Shown one piece after another: positions 13,901 to 26,169 of a DNA stretch of 64,000 bases. Position numbers and translations under genes: made by a program. Every line of letters begins with the position of its first letter. Position 1 is the first letter of the stretch. Source of the DNA: Ricinus communis (lineage: Eukaryota > Streptophyta > Magnoliopsida > Malpighiales > Euphorbiaceae); assembly GCF_019578655.1 (NCBI RefSeq), contig NC_063261.1, positions 25,275,126-25,339,125 of the forward strand, given 5' to 3'. The notes below the pieces were generated by a model that was not told the DNA's origin, ran no database searches, and saw only the letters and a program-made list of their open reading frames with translations.

Positions 13901-16900
13901 CTTCTTTTTTCTTAATCACTCTTTTCATGAACAGAAACTTAATTAGAAGCTTTTCTATTTCATTATACTTCAATTTGGATAAAAATAAATGCCTAATAAT
14001 CTCGAAAAAGCTACATTTTTATGTGATTTATCAATTTTAACTTGATTTTTTTATTAATTAATATTTAAAATTTTCAAATTTGTTTTAGTTTTATCCTTTA
14101 CTAATGAAAAATTGGATATCCATCTTATTTAAATTGCATTTATTTAAAAATAAATCTTTTCGAAAATGAAAATTTATTTTAAAAACCTTGGCCTAAAAAA
14201 ATATTTATGTAAAGATTTGACTTTTCTTTTGATAGTCCGAAGTTGTTGGCTAAAATTGAAATGAATATTAAAAGGTTCGAGTACCAATTAATAAAATTAA
14301 AAAAATTGGCTAATGTCGATACTTCACATAATTACTATAGACTAAAAAAGTCTTCACATGTCTCTAAAGAAAAGAAAAGAAAAAGTCTTCACATGCCATA
14401 TAATCTAATTTTGAAATTAATTGAATACTTGATCCTGAGATACTTTTGTTGCAATTAAATCCTAAGAATTATTTTTTAAAAAAATAGAGAGAAAAACACT
14501 TTTTTATTTTATTTTCTTTTGCAATTAAATGGACCAATAAGAAAAAGTGAATATAAAATAAAATGATTGTAGGGAACAACAACAAAAAAAAAAAAAAATA
14601 GTTCAACATATTTTGGCTCTCATACTCTATAGATTAGAAAGTAGTAGTATACAATTGCATGTATCTCGGAGTCATTATCAAATAATTAATTGTATTAAAG
14701 CATGAAATTCTGGCTTTTTATTTATTTAATTTTTAAAGGTTAGTGGGGCTAATATCAAATGTAAAACATTATAATATATTGTGCTGAATTGAAAGATATG
14801 CCGAAAGAAAGAACAATTAATGTACATGTGTTTTGTTTTTCTTTTAAAAAAAAAATTATTAATGTGTATTATTTAATTATATTACAATGGACTTTGATCC
14901 TTTCAAATGGTTTCCACTATCATTAATTTGTATAATTCAGGTTGTTTAGCTTCCACTCTCCTTCATATTTTCAAATATAGTTTTTTTAATTGCCACTATA
15001 TTCCAAATTTTACACATTATAATTATTTCCAAACTCAGTTTAATTGGTTCCTTTTTTTTTTTTTAATCCATTTTGTTATAGATAGGCATTTTATTTACTC
15101 TCTGGGGAAGATTCTTTGTCCATTTGGCTTTATATTGGCTAGCAGTTGGGACATCAAATGTCCTTTTTTATTTATTTATTTTTCTAAAGACAAAATTAGG
15201 TAGCTTATGAGCATGTTTCCTTAAAAATATGAAAATTAAAAAAAATAATAATAATAAGAAAGACAGTCTTGCCTACCTAAATGAGTTTATAATATGCTAC
15301 CAAATGACACGATAATATAAAACCAAACTCAAATGTGTTACTCGAGTTCAAAAGCACATTATTTTTTTTGTTTCCTTTTAAATAAAAATCGATTGGTGTG
15401 AAAATTCTAGTCGGCTCTTTTTTTTTTTTTTCTGTTTTTCTATTGAGATTTTATTTTTTAATCCACCGTCGATTGCTTTTAGATCAATGATGGTTTATTT
15501 TTTTTCTTGTTTATATTAATTAGTTTTAATAAGTAAATATTAATGTAAGAATTTTATGGTCTTGAATTATGGATTATTTGAATTCTCTTTCTATAGAAGT
15601 GATGAAGAGCAAGAAGAAATTCAATCTAACATTCAAGCAATCCAAAGCTGATATGTGATTTAGTATGATAAAATTAAACTATTTTTCTGCAAAATTGTAA
15701 TTTACTACTCCATCAATACGATTGATAATTATTAGATGTAGATTTCTTTACATATATCTTTTTTATATTTGATATTTATTTTTATTTTTTATATAAAGAT
15801 ATATTTATTTCTCATATATGAAACACATATTTTTCTGAGATTGATATAAAATCTAATGGAATTAAATATATTTTTAAATTTAATTATATCTCAATTTTTT
15901 AACAGAAATTATAGAGGACGTGATACATTAGATACTTTTAATTTGATAATTTTATTTATTTATTAGTGATTCGATTGATTTTTTTAAAAATTTTTAAGAC
16001 TGAAAAGAGATCAAATCCAAATCTATTTTTCACTATTGATTAAAAATAGTAAAAATTTTATCATTTTAATAATAAATAAATAAAAATGAAAGTCTCTTAT
16101 TATATATTTTATTGTCTATCGGCCTCCAATAAAACAAGTATCTAATAATCTTCATGTGATGCAGGGTTCTAATTAAAGTTCTGACCTGTTTCTTTATGTT
16201 CTTAGAAAAAACAAATATTAGAAAAAAAAAAAAGAAAAAAAAAACCATTTCTTATGTGCAAAATGCTCCTCTTATTCAAAATGATATTATATACATATAA
16301 ATATGAACATGATCCAAAATAGTTTATTTATTCAAATTGTTGCTAATAAATTCCTATAATATTGTCCTAATCACACACTCACTGTAGCAACATACTATTT
16401 TATTAGACTTTGAATCTCTTTATCAGATTCCAACCACTTAATTAAGCATCTTATGTTAATTAAATAATGTTTTTTTTTTTTGTTTAAGTCATTAATTAGA
16501 CGTCGTATTTTGACCTTTAGCTATGGCAGCTTGACGTAAGAGCCACGAACCTCTGCAACAGAATAACCCTTTTTCTAAAGTCACCTTTAATTAGGTTGCA
16601 CACTACCTTCTACGTCATTTATCATACTGCTTCCGGATTACAACGCCACTTTTCTTACAGTATTTCCAGCAGTATGTTTTTCTTTTTTGTTAAATTATAA
16701 ATAATTAATTTTTATTTTATTTTATTTTAGTATATATATTAATTTTTTTCTATTTTATTTTATAATTAATATTTTATTAATAAAATATGAATATAAATAA
16801 GAAGAAAGAATGTAATTTTTAAAAATTATTTTATGACTGAATAGAATGGAGGCTAAAAGAGAGATAAATTACTTGTTCTCATTCAAAATAAAACTCTTAT

Positions 16901-17805
16901 ATTCATTCAAGGCATCCTTTTTGGGCTGGAATGTTATAAATGGTAAACAAAATTTATATGAACTTGATTGTTTATTTATACATAGTGGATCCTCTTATAT
17001 AAAATATTTAATAAATTAATAGTTCTATTAATTAATAAATTTTAGAGAAATTAACTTCATTTCATATTGCATAATTAACAATTCTATTATTAATTATTGG
17101 AGAAAAATATAAACAAGTAAAAATAGTTTTATTATTATTAATGTAAGAGATATTAAAAAAAAACTTTTAGGGAGTATATTTATATAGTTTTTATAATCTC
17201 TTATTAAATTAAAAATTAAATATTAAATTAGAATATAAAATTACTTTGTATATAATAACTTAATAATTTTAAATCTATATAATACATTATACTTTGAGTA
17301 TATTGATCAATAACTATTTTAGATTTTCGATTATTATAAATTTAATAAATTAACAGTTCTAATATTTAATAATCTTTATTCCATCAAGTATATTAATTAT
17401 TAGAGGATCGACCGTATTAAACAAAATACAACTGTCAATCTAATTCTGTCAGGTATGATATGTAATTATGAGTTGAACTAAACAGACCCGCAAATACTTC
17501 TACTAATTTTGATCATAACAAAGAAAAGCAAGGTCATTAATGAAATGGGGAGCATACTTAATTAATAGGAATACTTGAAAAGAATTATAAGGAAAAAATG
17601 ATTAATCCTTCCTAAGTGCTTGATAATGATAGATATCATCTCATACAGTAACATTTTGAATAGGAAAATGGATAATTAACAAATTAAGATTAGGTGAAAA
17701 TTATCTAGTGACTTGATCATTCCCACAAACAGTTGAGCTACATCACTTCAAAAGCTCTTTAAATAAAAAAAAAAGTGAAAGTTGTTAATTAGGATTTTCT
17801 CTTCT

Positions 17806-17846
<41 letters not shown>

Positions 17847-18527
17847 ACATTTGGAGGTGTATAGTTTATCTTTAGGACAATTATCAAGTGCTAAATTATT
17901 GAGAGATAGCTTTATTGACACTGATTGTGGTTAAGTAGGATAAGTAACCATGACTTTTTAATGTTAGATTTGACTGCATATTTCTACCTATTCATCAAAA
18001 TATCGTAGGCTAATGCAATTGATTAACATATTAATATCCCTGCACGAAACCTATTACAGATTAATAAAAATCATAAATATATTTTGATTGAAAAATAAAA
18101 ATATATAAAATAATTCATTTTTAATAATTATCAATTGCGTTAACGGTGCAATGAATTATAATTCGATAAATAGCAAGTTACATTCGAAATTAAGCTAGAT
18201 AATAATTGTACAGAACTCGACATACATATTACTATTTCTATACAAATCCCATAACATGGTTCGAAAATTTATCACTTTCATGGTAAGAAACACCTTATCC
18301 ACGATTGTGTGCCAAATTATGGTCAATCAATTACGAAAATCAACTAAATTATGGTCGATCAAATTAGGTAATCTTCGGATTAATGGGACAAAATAGGTAT
18401 ACATACACTCAAATTCAAAAGAAAGAAAAATATTTGGATTTGGATTAAGCAAGCAAACACTATCTTATCAAAAAAAAAAAAAAAGAGAATGAAATTTATC
18501 CCATGATATTTTTTGCTATTAATTATT
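7951..18527. other. Gene-free AT-rich intergenic DNA with simple repeats
   Basis: No gene, tRNA or domain-bearing ORF recognised. Contents that can be named: a (GAA)n tract near 9252-9271; four exact tandem copies of AGGCACT at 10498-10525; a short TA run near 10621; several homopolymer A/T tracts; and a (TA)n microsatellite at 17809-17843. A slightly GC-richer patch at 10180-10370 carries a basic 61-codon ORF of no known family. Internal short repeats around 12840-13300 (TTTATTAAAATTAAATTAAA-like) look like low-complexity decay. Confidence 0.45.
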
Positions 18528-19029
18528 GGGTAAATTGATGTATTGTTATCAAATTTTTAGATTTAATATATAATCAGTACCGATGTTTTAATTTTTTTTA
18601 AATATTTTTATTTTCTGTTTCAATTTAAGGTGTCTAATAGTTTTTCAATTAAGTTTTGTTGACGTGACCATTTTAATAAAATATTTTTAATTAATTTTTC
18701 GTATTAGTAATATCAACTCATTAATAATTTATCTTATTAAGCATATGAGACCTATCTTCAAATGCATAGTTTGGAGAAAAAAATAAAAAGGTGAGTTCCA
18801 CATAGTTAGTATTATAAATTATTAGTGAGTTATTATTGCCAATATAGTGAATCAATTAAGAATTTTCAATTTTAAGGGTTACATAAGCAAAAATAGATAA
18901 AAAAAAGTGTTAGGTAACTTAAATTGAAACATAAAATAAAAATGTTGGTACTAAAAAGATGAAAATCTAAGTGTTGGTATCAGTTGAATATTAAGTCCAA
19001 ATATTTGGTATTCATGGAGTATTTATCCC
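18528..19029. repeat. 502-bp inverted-repeat element
   Basis: The left arm starts GGGTAAATTGATGTATTG and continues through TTTAGATTTAATATATAATC and TTTCAATTTAAGGTGTCTAA. The right arm read on the minus strand starts GGGATAAATACTCCATGAAT and continues through TTTGGACTTAATATTCAACT and TTTCAATTTAAGTTACCTAA. The arms are collinear over roughly 180 bases each. There is no coding capacity. This fits a long-TIR MITE or foldback element. A target-site duplication could not be decided because the flanks are simple TTAATTATT / TATTATTATT sequence. Confidence 0.6.
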
Positions 19030-19179
19030 TATTATTATTATTTTCTCTTTAATAATCTAATTATGAGTAATTCTAACATACTATAGGATACGGTACCATA
19101 TAAACCTATACAAATTGATATTATTTTAAATTTAATAATATATTGACAGAATTAAATATTAGATTAGTTAATTATATAC

Positions 19180-19883
19180 AAGTTTTGCTAGAGTATCACT
19201 GTGAAACCCTATCTTAAGTTTATTTCTTAATTATAGACAATCAATTGCCATTATTTTAAACATTTATTTATTTTATACATTTTTCTATTATATAAATTGT
19301 CAATGCATTGATATATAATTTTTGATTATTTAATTATCAAGTACCACTGGTTAGATTTTAAGAATAGATATTAATCTTAATAAATAAAAATAGAATCTTA
19401 CAAAAATACCATCGTGGCATCTTACTTTCATAAGTCTATTTCTTAATTATAGACAACTAATCAATATTATTTTAAATAATTTATTTATTTTATACATCCT
19501 TCTACTAATATAGACTATTAATAAACTCATATATAACTTTTAATTATCTATTCAAGTCAAAAATTATCTAAATGAATCTTATAATGATCAATTACCACTG
19601 ATTAAATTTAAAAAATAGATAGAAATCTTTTTAATCAATCAAATTCATTACTTTTATTTATTAAAAATTTATATTTTTTAAAAAAATTAATTAGTAGTAC
19701 TTTAAAATTATAAAATTCCCCTATGTAATTTTAATTTTTTATAAATAATTAAAAGTTATATATAGATTCATTGATAAACTAAATTAGTAGAAAGACATAA
19801 AAAATTAATAAGTTATTTAAAATAATACCAATTGGTTATCCATAATTAAAAAAATAGATTTATAATGGTAGAATACTACAATT
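19180..19883. repeat. Composite repeat: two direct copies and one inverted copy of a ~125-bp unit
   Basis: A unit beginning AAGTTTATTTCTTAATTATA and containing ATTATTTTAAACATTTATTT occurs at 19215-19339. A second direct copy is at 19432-19552 (AAGTCTATTTCTTAATTATA). A third lies in opposite orientation at 19741-19868, whose complement reads AAATCTATTTTTTTAATTAT and AATTGGTATTATTTTAAATA. The two direct copies also share a downstream block (TACCACTGGTTAGATTTTAA / TACCACTGATTAAATTTAAA). The second and third copies could form a large hairpin. It is probably a MITE with an internally duplicated left arm. The outer limits are approximate. Confidence 0.55.
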
Positions 19884-20460
19884 AGGATTATAAACAAACT
19901 AAGCCTCTTGTGAGCTACTAGGAGCTTGACTCGGTAAAAGTTTGTATGAGCTCTTTCATAGAGGCTCGTTATTGGTAACAAACCAAGCTCAAACTTGTTA
20001 ATACTCGTCTCGTTAGTTCGCGAACTAGTTTCTTTACAGACTTATGAGTCTATTCGTGAACTAACTCATTAATGAATTTATATTTAATCTCGTAAAAGAT
20101 GCCAATCTTTTTTATTTTGATTATCTTATCTTATATATATATATATATATATATAAACTAATGTGTCGGAATACTTTTATTTTTATTATACAATATATTG
20201 AACTTCTATTAGACATTAGATGTTTAAAATTAATTCATTTAACATGATGAAATAAATTATATTATTAAAAAATTAATAAAATTAAAAATCTTAAGTTAAG
20301 ATTGATAAATAAATTTTAATGAGTCATACTCAAAATAAAATTGAGTTTTACTCATGTTCGTAATTATTAAAATCGAGCTCGAGTCGAATTCTTGCAAAAT
20401 AGTAATGAACCAAGCTCAAATTTATAAAGATTTTGTTTTATTTGGTTCGTTTATAACCAT
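19884..20460. mobile_element. hAT-like MITE
   Basis: The left end reads AGGATTATAAACAAACTAAG. The right end on the minus strand reads ATGGTTATAAACGAACCAAA, so the two ends are imperfect inverted repeats. The interior carries pairs of GAGCTC, GAACTAG and CGAGCTCGAGTCGAAT-type motifs, as in the widespread non-autonomous plant hAT elements with TTATAAACGARCC ends. No transposase sequence is present, so it would depend on a partner elsewhere. It abuts the preceding repeat directly. Family assignment is by resemblance of the ends only. Confidence 0.5.
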
Positions 20461-21273
20461 AACCACAATGATACACTAGAAAAACCCTAAAGATAGTACA
20501 ATTATAAGGAGTTAGACTTACAGACATATAAAATCTTTAATTTTCATCTATCTTTAACCTTATAACTTTGTGATATTAAATAATTATATATTTTTCATCC
20601 CTAAAAACTATTAATTGATTAAGTTAAATACTACTTATTTTCTGGATTTTATTGTATTTTAACTCCTTAAATTTTAACCAAGGAATCTATTTCTTATTCT
20701 AAAGTTAATGCACTCAAAGGACTAAACTGATAAAGAATTTAATTTAACCCTTAACTTAATTACTAAGTATTAAATTCGTATAAAATTATCTCTTATAAAA
20801 CATTAAAATAAAATTATATTTCTAATAGACATTTGATTAGTGTAAAAAATAATTAATAAATATTTTTTTATTTAACCTAATTTTTAGTATAATTAAAAAA
20901 TTTAAATATTTTAAAAGTACTTACAATTAGTAATATTTTAAATTTCACTATAACATTTTAATTCTAACTTATGAAACAAAATAAATATTTTTAGTTATAT
21001 ATATTACTTTTGTTAGAGACTAAAACTAAATTATACTAAAATTTTATTTTAATTTGATAAAAATTTAATTTTTGATGAATTCCACAACAAGAAGTTAAAA
21101 AATAATTAAAAATATTTTTATCAATTTATTCTTTTAATTGTGTTAATCTCGAATGGAGATAGCAGTTAATTATAAAAGGTAATTTTCGTATTAGACTAAA
21201 GATATGATAAGTAATATTTATAAAGATCTATTCTTTTTATTCATAGAAGGCCCAATTGGCCGTAGTTACATAA
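20461..21273. other. AT-rich DNA, nothing recognised
   Basis: Spacer between the hAT-like MITE and the SINE copy. No ORF with a known domain and no clear inverted or direct repeat. Confidence 0.4.
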
Positions 21274-21401
21274 CTGGACGTAGTTATTCTCTTATAATTG
21301 TCGTAAAGATAAAATTTCACCTAATACTGAGGTGGGGGCTTGAACTCAAGACCTCTACCTCCCAAGAGCAATCACTCGTGCTACTTGAACTAGACCTATT
21401 T
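21274..21401 (-). mobile_element. tRNA-derived SINE, copy A
   Basis: Read on the minus strand it starts TAGGTCTAGTTCAAGTAGCA, with an A-box-like segment, followed by GGTCTTGAGTTCAAGCCCCC, which contains a B-box-like GTTCAAGCC. It aligns at roughly three-quarters identity over about 125 bases with 34669-34788, in the same orientation. A tRNA-like head plus an unrelated body present in more than one place is the structure of a plant SINE transcribed by RNA polymerase III. The ends were set by where the two copies stop matching. The copy looks old. Confidence 0.6.
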
Positions 21402-21455
21402 AACATCTGCCTAACAAAAAGAACTCTAACAAAAAGAGTTTTAATATAAAATTAT

Positions 21456-22592
21456 GGAAAAATTACTATTATCCTCCTGAGGTATACCAAAATTTACAAG
21501 TTCAATTTTGTACTTTTAAAAGTGAATTATTTCAATTTTGTACCTTTAAAAGCGAATTAGTACTCCCATGACATTTGTCTCCATTAACTATTACGCCATT
21601 CCGTCTATTTTTTCTATTAGTCAATTATTCAAAGGGTTTAATTGACTAAAACAAAGTTCTATTTAGTTCTTGAAGTTATTGTCAAATATCAAACTCGTCT
21701 AAAATTAAGTTTTTATTAAATTAATATTTAAAATTAATTCTTTTAGAATAATGTTTATATCAAACTCATCGAGAATAATACAGTTTTATTTTTAGTATAA
21801 TATTTATAATTCTAATTTTTTAACAAAATTTTTTAAAGATAAAAATATAAAACTTTAACATGATTTAACCTTTGGATAATAATAGGTCATATATAACTTT
21901 ATAAATTAAGCATATTAAGTAAATACATATAATAATTTAGGACACCTTTATGCTCAAAATTAATTACTCGAAAACACCGGTACTAATCAAGTTGGACAAT
22001 TTGAGCATACAAAAGCATCATAAGTGAAATCTAATTTTGAATTTATCACAAGCATAACAAATAAGAGAGAATGTGCAACTTTCAAATTTTCTAAATAATT
22101 AAATACTTTATTTTTATTCTTCATCACAATTATAAAGTCTAATGTATAAATTCAACTTATATTGTATTAAATCAAATTAGAGAATTATAACTCCTATTAA
22201 AGTATTAAGATGTGGATAAGAATTTAAATTATTCAAATTCAGAGAATTTCAAAATGTTACGTGTATATATTGATAAAATTTGTAACTAAAGAAAACCTTA
22301 AGCTGGTATATCAACTTAAAAATACTATTTTTTTAAATAAGTTTTTTTAATATTTCACTAAAATATAATAATAACTCAATTTTGGATGAGTTTAGCCCTT
22401 GATAATAAGTTTAAGAACTAAATTAAAAATTTTTAATCAATTAAATCCTTCGACCAGCTAACTAACAGAAAAAATAAATAAAAGGGAATAACAGTTAACA
22501 AAAACAAGTATTAAGGAGGTACTAATATATTTTTAAAAATATAAAATTGGATTAATAATTTTTGACAAACCTTAGAATAATAATAATTTTCC
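21456..22592. mobile_element. 1.1-kb non-autonomous element with ~300-bp terminal inverted repeats
   Basis: The left end begins GGAAAAATTACTATTATCCT. The right end on the minus strand begins GGAAAATTATTATTATTCTA. The arms stay collinear inward for about 300 bases: AAGTTCAATTTTGTACTTTT pairs with AATCCAATTTTATATTTTTA, ATTTAGTTCTTGAAGTTATT with ATTTAGTTCTTAAACTTATT, and AACTCGTCTAAAATTAAGT with AACTCATCCAAAATTGAGT. The centre (about 21850-22280) has no coding sequence. Long TIRs without a transposase fit a defective MULE or long-TIR DNA transposon. No clean target-site duplication was seen. Confidence 0.6.
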
Positions 22593-22616
22593 AATAAATC
22601 TAATAAAACTATACAC

Positions 22617-22838
22617 TCCGAAGCGAATTGCACAAAAGCTTCTAATTCTGCGAATTGTGCCAATTCCAATTTTAATTTACCAGCTACTTATTTAGTAGTT
22701 TTAATTTGAGCAGTAGATCTTATTCTGGAAATGGAAATACCTACATTAATAGTAGGCCTGATTCCAGCATTGAATAAATGGACAGATAAAAATATTTGTC
22801 CATTTGTAATGATAATTACATTACTAGGAATATGATGA
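22617..22838 (-). pseudogene. Nuclear plastid DNA fragment: decayed atpA (ATP synthase CF1 alpha)
   Basis: The minus strand translates to an uninterrupted match to an internal segment of chloroplast ATP synthase alpha except for one stop. Pieces seen are [34 protein letters not shown] and VAGKLKLELAQFAELEAF. The wording is that of the plastid protein (FNAGIRP, ELAQFAELEAFAQFAS) and not mitochondrial atp1. Changes include D to N, A to T, V to I and Q to stop, mainly G>A and C>T, as expected when inserted organelle DNA is methylated and deaminates. Only about 74 codons are present, and homology ends abruptly on both sides. It is 24 bases from the end of the neighbouring inverted-repeat element. 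Non-functional. Confidence 0.85.
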
Positions 22839-23559
22839 AAACTTGATTTTTAAATATTGAAAATAACTAGTATAATATTATCTTTTAAGTATTTTAACCG
22901 ACACGATGTAGGTGTATGCCTTCACTGCTTATGTGGTAGACCTATGTAGACAGCACCTTGATGGAATGGAATAGCGACCGATGCAGCCCACCACCAAATA
23001 AATTAAAACATTTATCTAATTTAAGCATATATATATATATATATGACATAATTTTTTTAAAATGATATACAATTTTGTAATTTATCTATATTAATTTATT
23101 AATTAATACATTATTTCTCTAGTTAAATAATAATTTTGATTTTAAATAATAGTATTTTAATTTTGATTTAAAGTTATATTAACTAATAGTTTGATTTTAA
23201 ATAATAATTATAATTCTAAAAAATAACATTTTAAATATATATAAAAAATTTATCCATGACAATCATCAATTATGTTGACAAGAGCAGTAAATTGCAATTT
23301 TGCAAAAAGAACTTATAACAACCTTATAAATATCTTTTAATGAATCGATTACATGAATGCCAGAATGAATACCGTTTTTCTCTTCTTACTTCTATAGACA
23401 GAATACCGCCACAATAAAATACTATAAAATTTTTAAAAAATATTAATATTTATTTATTAAAATTAATTAATAATATAAAAAAGATAAAAAGTACCACCAC
23501 CGTTTAAAAGTGACCGGCGGTGAATTAAAAAAAATAAAACTTTAATAAAGAATAAGAAA
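22839..23559. other. AT-rich spacer with a GC-richer patch
   Basis: Mostly low-complexity AT. A patch at 22905-22985 (containing GACACGATGTAGGTGTATGC) is richer in G+C but encodes nothing I recognise and does not continue the atpA match. A short TA run lies near 23027. Confidence 0.35.
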
Positions 23560-24047
23560 GAAAGGAGCTGCTAGGGTTTTCCAATCCTTAAAGCCCTTGA
23601 ACTCACTAAAGCCAAAAATCTTGTATCTAGCTCTCACGTTATGTTGGAATCTGATTCATCTAATGCGGTTTGCTGGGTGAATGGCAATTTGGCGGGCTGC
23701 CAGATCCTTTTCAGCCGCTTATATCTTTCGCAAAGCTAACTCTAGTATCTCTAGAAAGCGAAGATCTCATCGCTTGGCTTTAATCTATACCTTCTCCTTC
23801 TCAGCTGTATTGGTCTCATTCAGCAATGTCCATTTTCTATATTTGATGCTCTTTTCTGCTCTAACTTTCTATTTGTTTTATTTCTGTAGTGTCCAGTCCT
23901 CAGGGTTTTCTCACTTATAGTTGAGAATGTTCAAAGTGTATCAGGGCTGGCCTAATGGCCTTGGTAGCTATTCTCAATCATAAGTTTTTCCCCTTTAATC
24001 TCATTAATAAAATTACCTTCCCCTATTATTAAAAATAAAAAAAAAAG
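23560..24047 (+). mobile_element. 5'-truncated LINE (non-LTR retrotransposon) tail with RNase H-like remains
   Basis: From about 23589 one frame reads ALELTKAKNLVSSSHV, then MLESDSSNAVCWVNG at 23641. This is the E-x-D-S..A..W signature of the RNase H-like domain that ends plant LINE polyproteins. After a +1 frameshift, AAYIFRKANSSI (about 23717) matches the closing H-x-F-R-x-A-N motif. Downstream there is a short stem-loop GGCTGGCCTAATGGCCTTGG, an AATAAAATTACC segment and an A-rich tail at 24031-24047, the usual order of a LINE 3' end. The 5' part (endonuclease and reverse transcriptase) is absent, so this is a dead truncated insertion. Start is approximate. A diverged cellular RNase H-like pseudogene is the alternative. 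Confidence 0.65.
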
Positions 24048-26169
24048 AAGATTTAGGGTGAGTAGTATACAACTCTTTATTTTACAAAGAATTTTGAGGT
24101 CAATTATGACTCTAAAATTAATTAAAAAATAAAGACAATTAAATTTCTCGATTTTAAGATTTATTGTAAACTTGTTTATGATTATCTTGTTTATAAAATG
24201 AAATTTATAGATAAACTTAATAAAATCTTTAATATTTTATTTTATTTATAATATTTTAAAAATATTAGCAAACTAAATACTTTTTCTAATTTCTAATATT
24301 TTAAAATTAATAGTGCAATAATATAAAAATAATTTTAAATATTTATTGATTAATATTATATAATTTAATATAATTTGTATTACTATTTTTAAAATTAAAA
24401 ATTATTATATAATTAAAATTTAATCTATTAGTGAATATAATAAACAACTAATTTATTAGTTAATATAATATTAAAATATAATTAATATGCTATTTCTTAG
24501 AATCGAATTAGAATTATTATCGAATTAAAAACTAATTTATTAGTTAATATAATATTAAAATATAAGTAATAATGTTATTTAGAATGAGAATCAATATCTA
24601 ACTAGAAACATACTTATTAATCAATAAATTAATAAAAAAATTAAAAAATAACATATAAATTAAAGTCCCGTGTATAAAAATAAAAATACACATCAAAAAT
24701 AAATTTTACATATTAAAATATAAATACACATATCAAAATAAATTTATATTTCAAAAATTAATATCTAGATTAATGTTCAAAATTATTGCAAACTAAAGTT
24801 CAGCCATCATTGTATGAAACATATAGCTATTTATTTTATATTACTCATATATAAGAGCAGTGTAAAATGTTTGAGTGGCTGAGTTTTCTTGCAAACCAAA
24901 CAAAAATGTAGAGTTAATGATATTCTGAGAATCGTATTCCACTCCCAAATTCACAGTCAATAGTAATACTTTTTCAATGTTAGATGCATCAATTTTCCTT
25001 TCTTTTTATTCGTTCTTATTCCACTTAATTAGAACAGGCAAAGAATATAATGAATGATATAATTATTTTCATAAATATCAAACTCAATTTATCTATTTTT
25101 TTTTCTTTTCTTCTTTACAAGATTCTTAATTATGTTGTCATGCATGTGTAATAATATTATCCTCTTTTTGATTAAAAAAAAACTGATTTTATTTTACCAA
25201 GAAGATTTTTTCTTTTTTTGTTTATGAAACTCATTTCTAAAGTATTAATTTCTCTTTATTTTGAATTTCTATTTTTTTTTATGTCACTGCAACTTCTACT
25301 TGATTCCTCTTCTCAGCCATAATTGAATTCTTTTTCCAAGCATTATTGATGCCCCGAACTTATTTAATTAGATTTATTTCACCTCTGGCATTACTAATGA
25401 AAACCATTAATTACATTTGATAAATAAATAAATGAATGAATATATATATATATACCGTGTAATTTCCTTTTTGACACTGAAGGAATAAAGAGGTTTTGGA
25501 CTCTCCAATCTCCGCAACTTTCGCCCCGCAACCGACCATCTTACAGTGTGGTCCGAAAGTGAGGCCATAATTGTCATCTCGCTCCTTTAATTTTTTTAAT
25601 TTAAAATTATAATAAAATAAATTATAAAATAAATATTTTTATCTACGCATTCTATAATTTTTATAATTATTTTAATTTTAAATAATAATATAAATTGAGT
25701 TTATAAATAAAATAAAATATAATTTTTAATATTTTATAATTATTCTTAATATTGTTAAAACTAATAATAGATTAAATATTTTAATATCTTTTTATTTTCT
25801 TATATATAAATTTAAATTTATGTATTAGAAATAAGTATAATTTTTAAAATGTGTCAAAATATAAATGTCAAAAATATTATATGTCAAAACTTTATATATA
25901 TATATATATAAAATTAACATAATTAGTAACACATTTTTTATTTTTACAATTAGTCATACTATAGAAAAATTAAAAATTGATATATTTTTGATAAATGATA
26001 AAATAAATTATCTATTAAAACTAATATAATATAAATTTTAGGAGCTCTTCATAAACAATAATTTTATAATTATTATTGAATGCAACTAATTTTTTACACA
26101 TTTGGCAATTTAAATTTTTTATCAATGCGTGATTGATAATTCCATAACCAAAAGTTTTATGTGTTATAA
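24048..26169. other. Gene-free AT-rich DNA
   Basis: No gene recognised. Local repetition of AACTAATTTATTAGTTAATATAATATTAAAATATAA-type sequence occurs near 24448 and 24531 as a short direct repeat. A TA run is at 25438-25454 and another near 25893. A GC-richer patch at 25495-25590 has no recognisable coding content. Confidence 0.4.

Noticed and set aside
23941..23976. GGCTGGCCTAATGGCCTTGGTAGC as a tRNA fragment
   Set aside because: It is better explained as the short stem-loop in front of the LINE A-tail; no B box follows.
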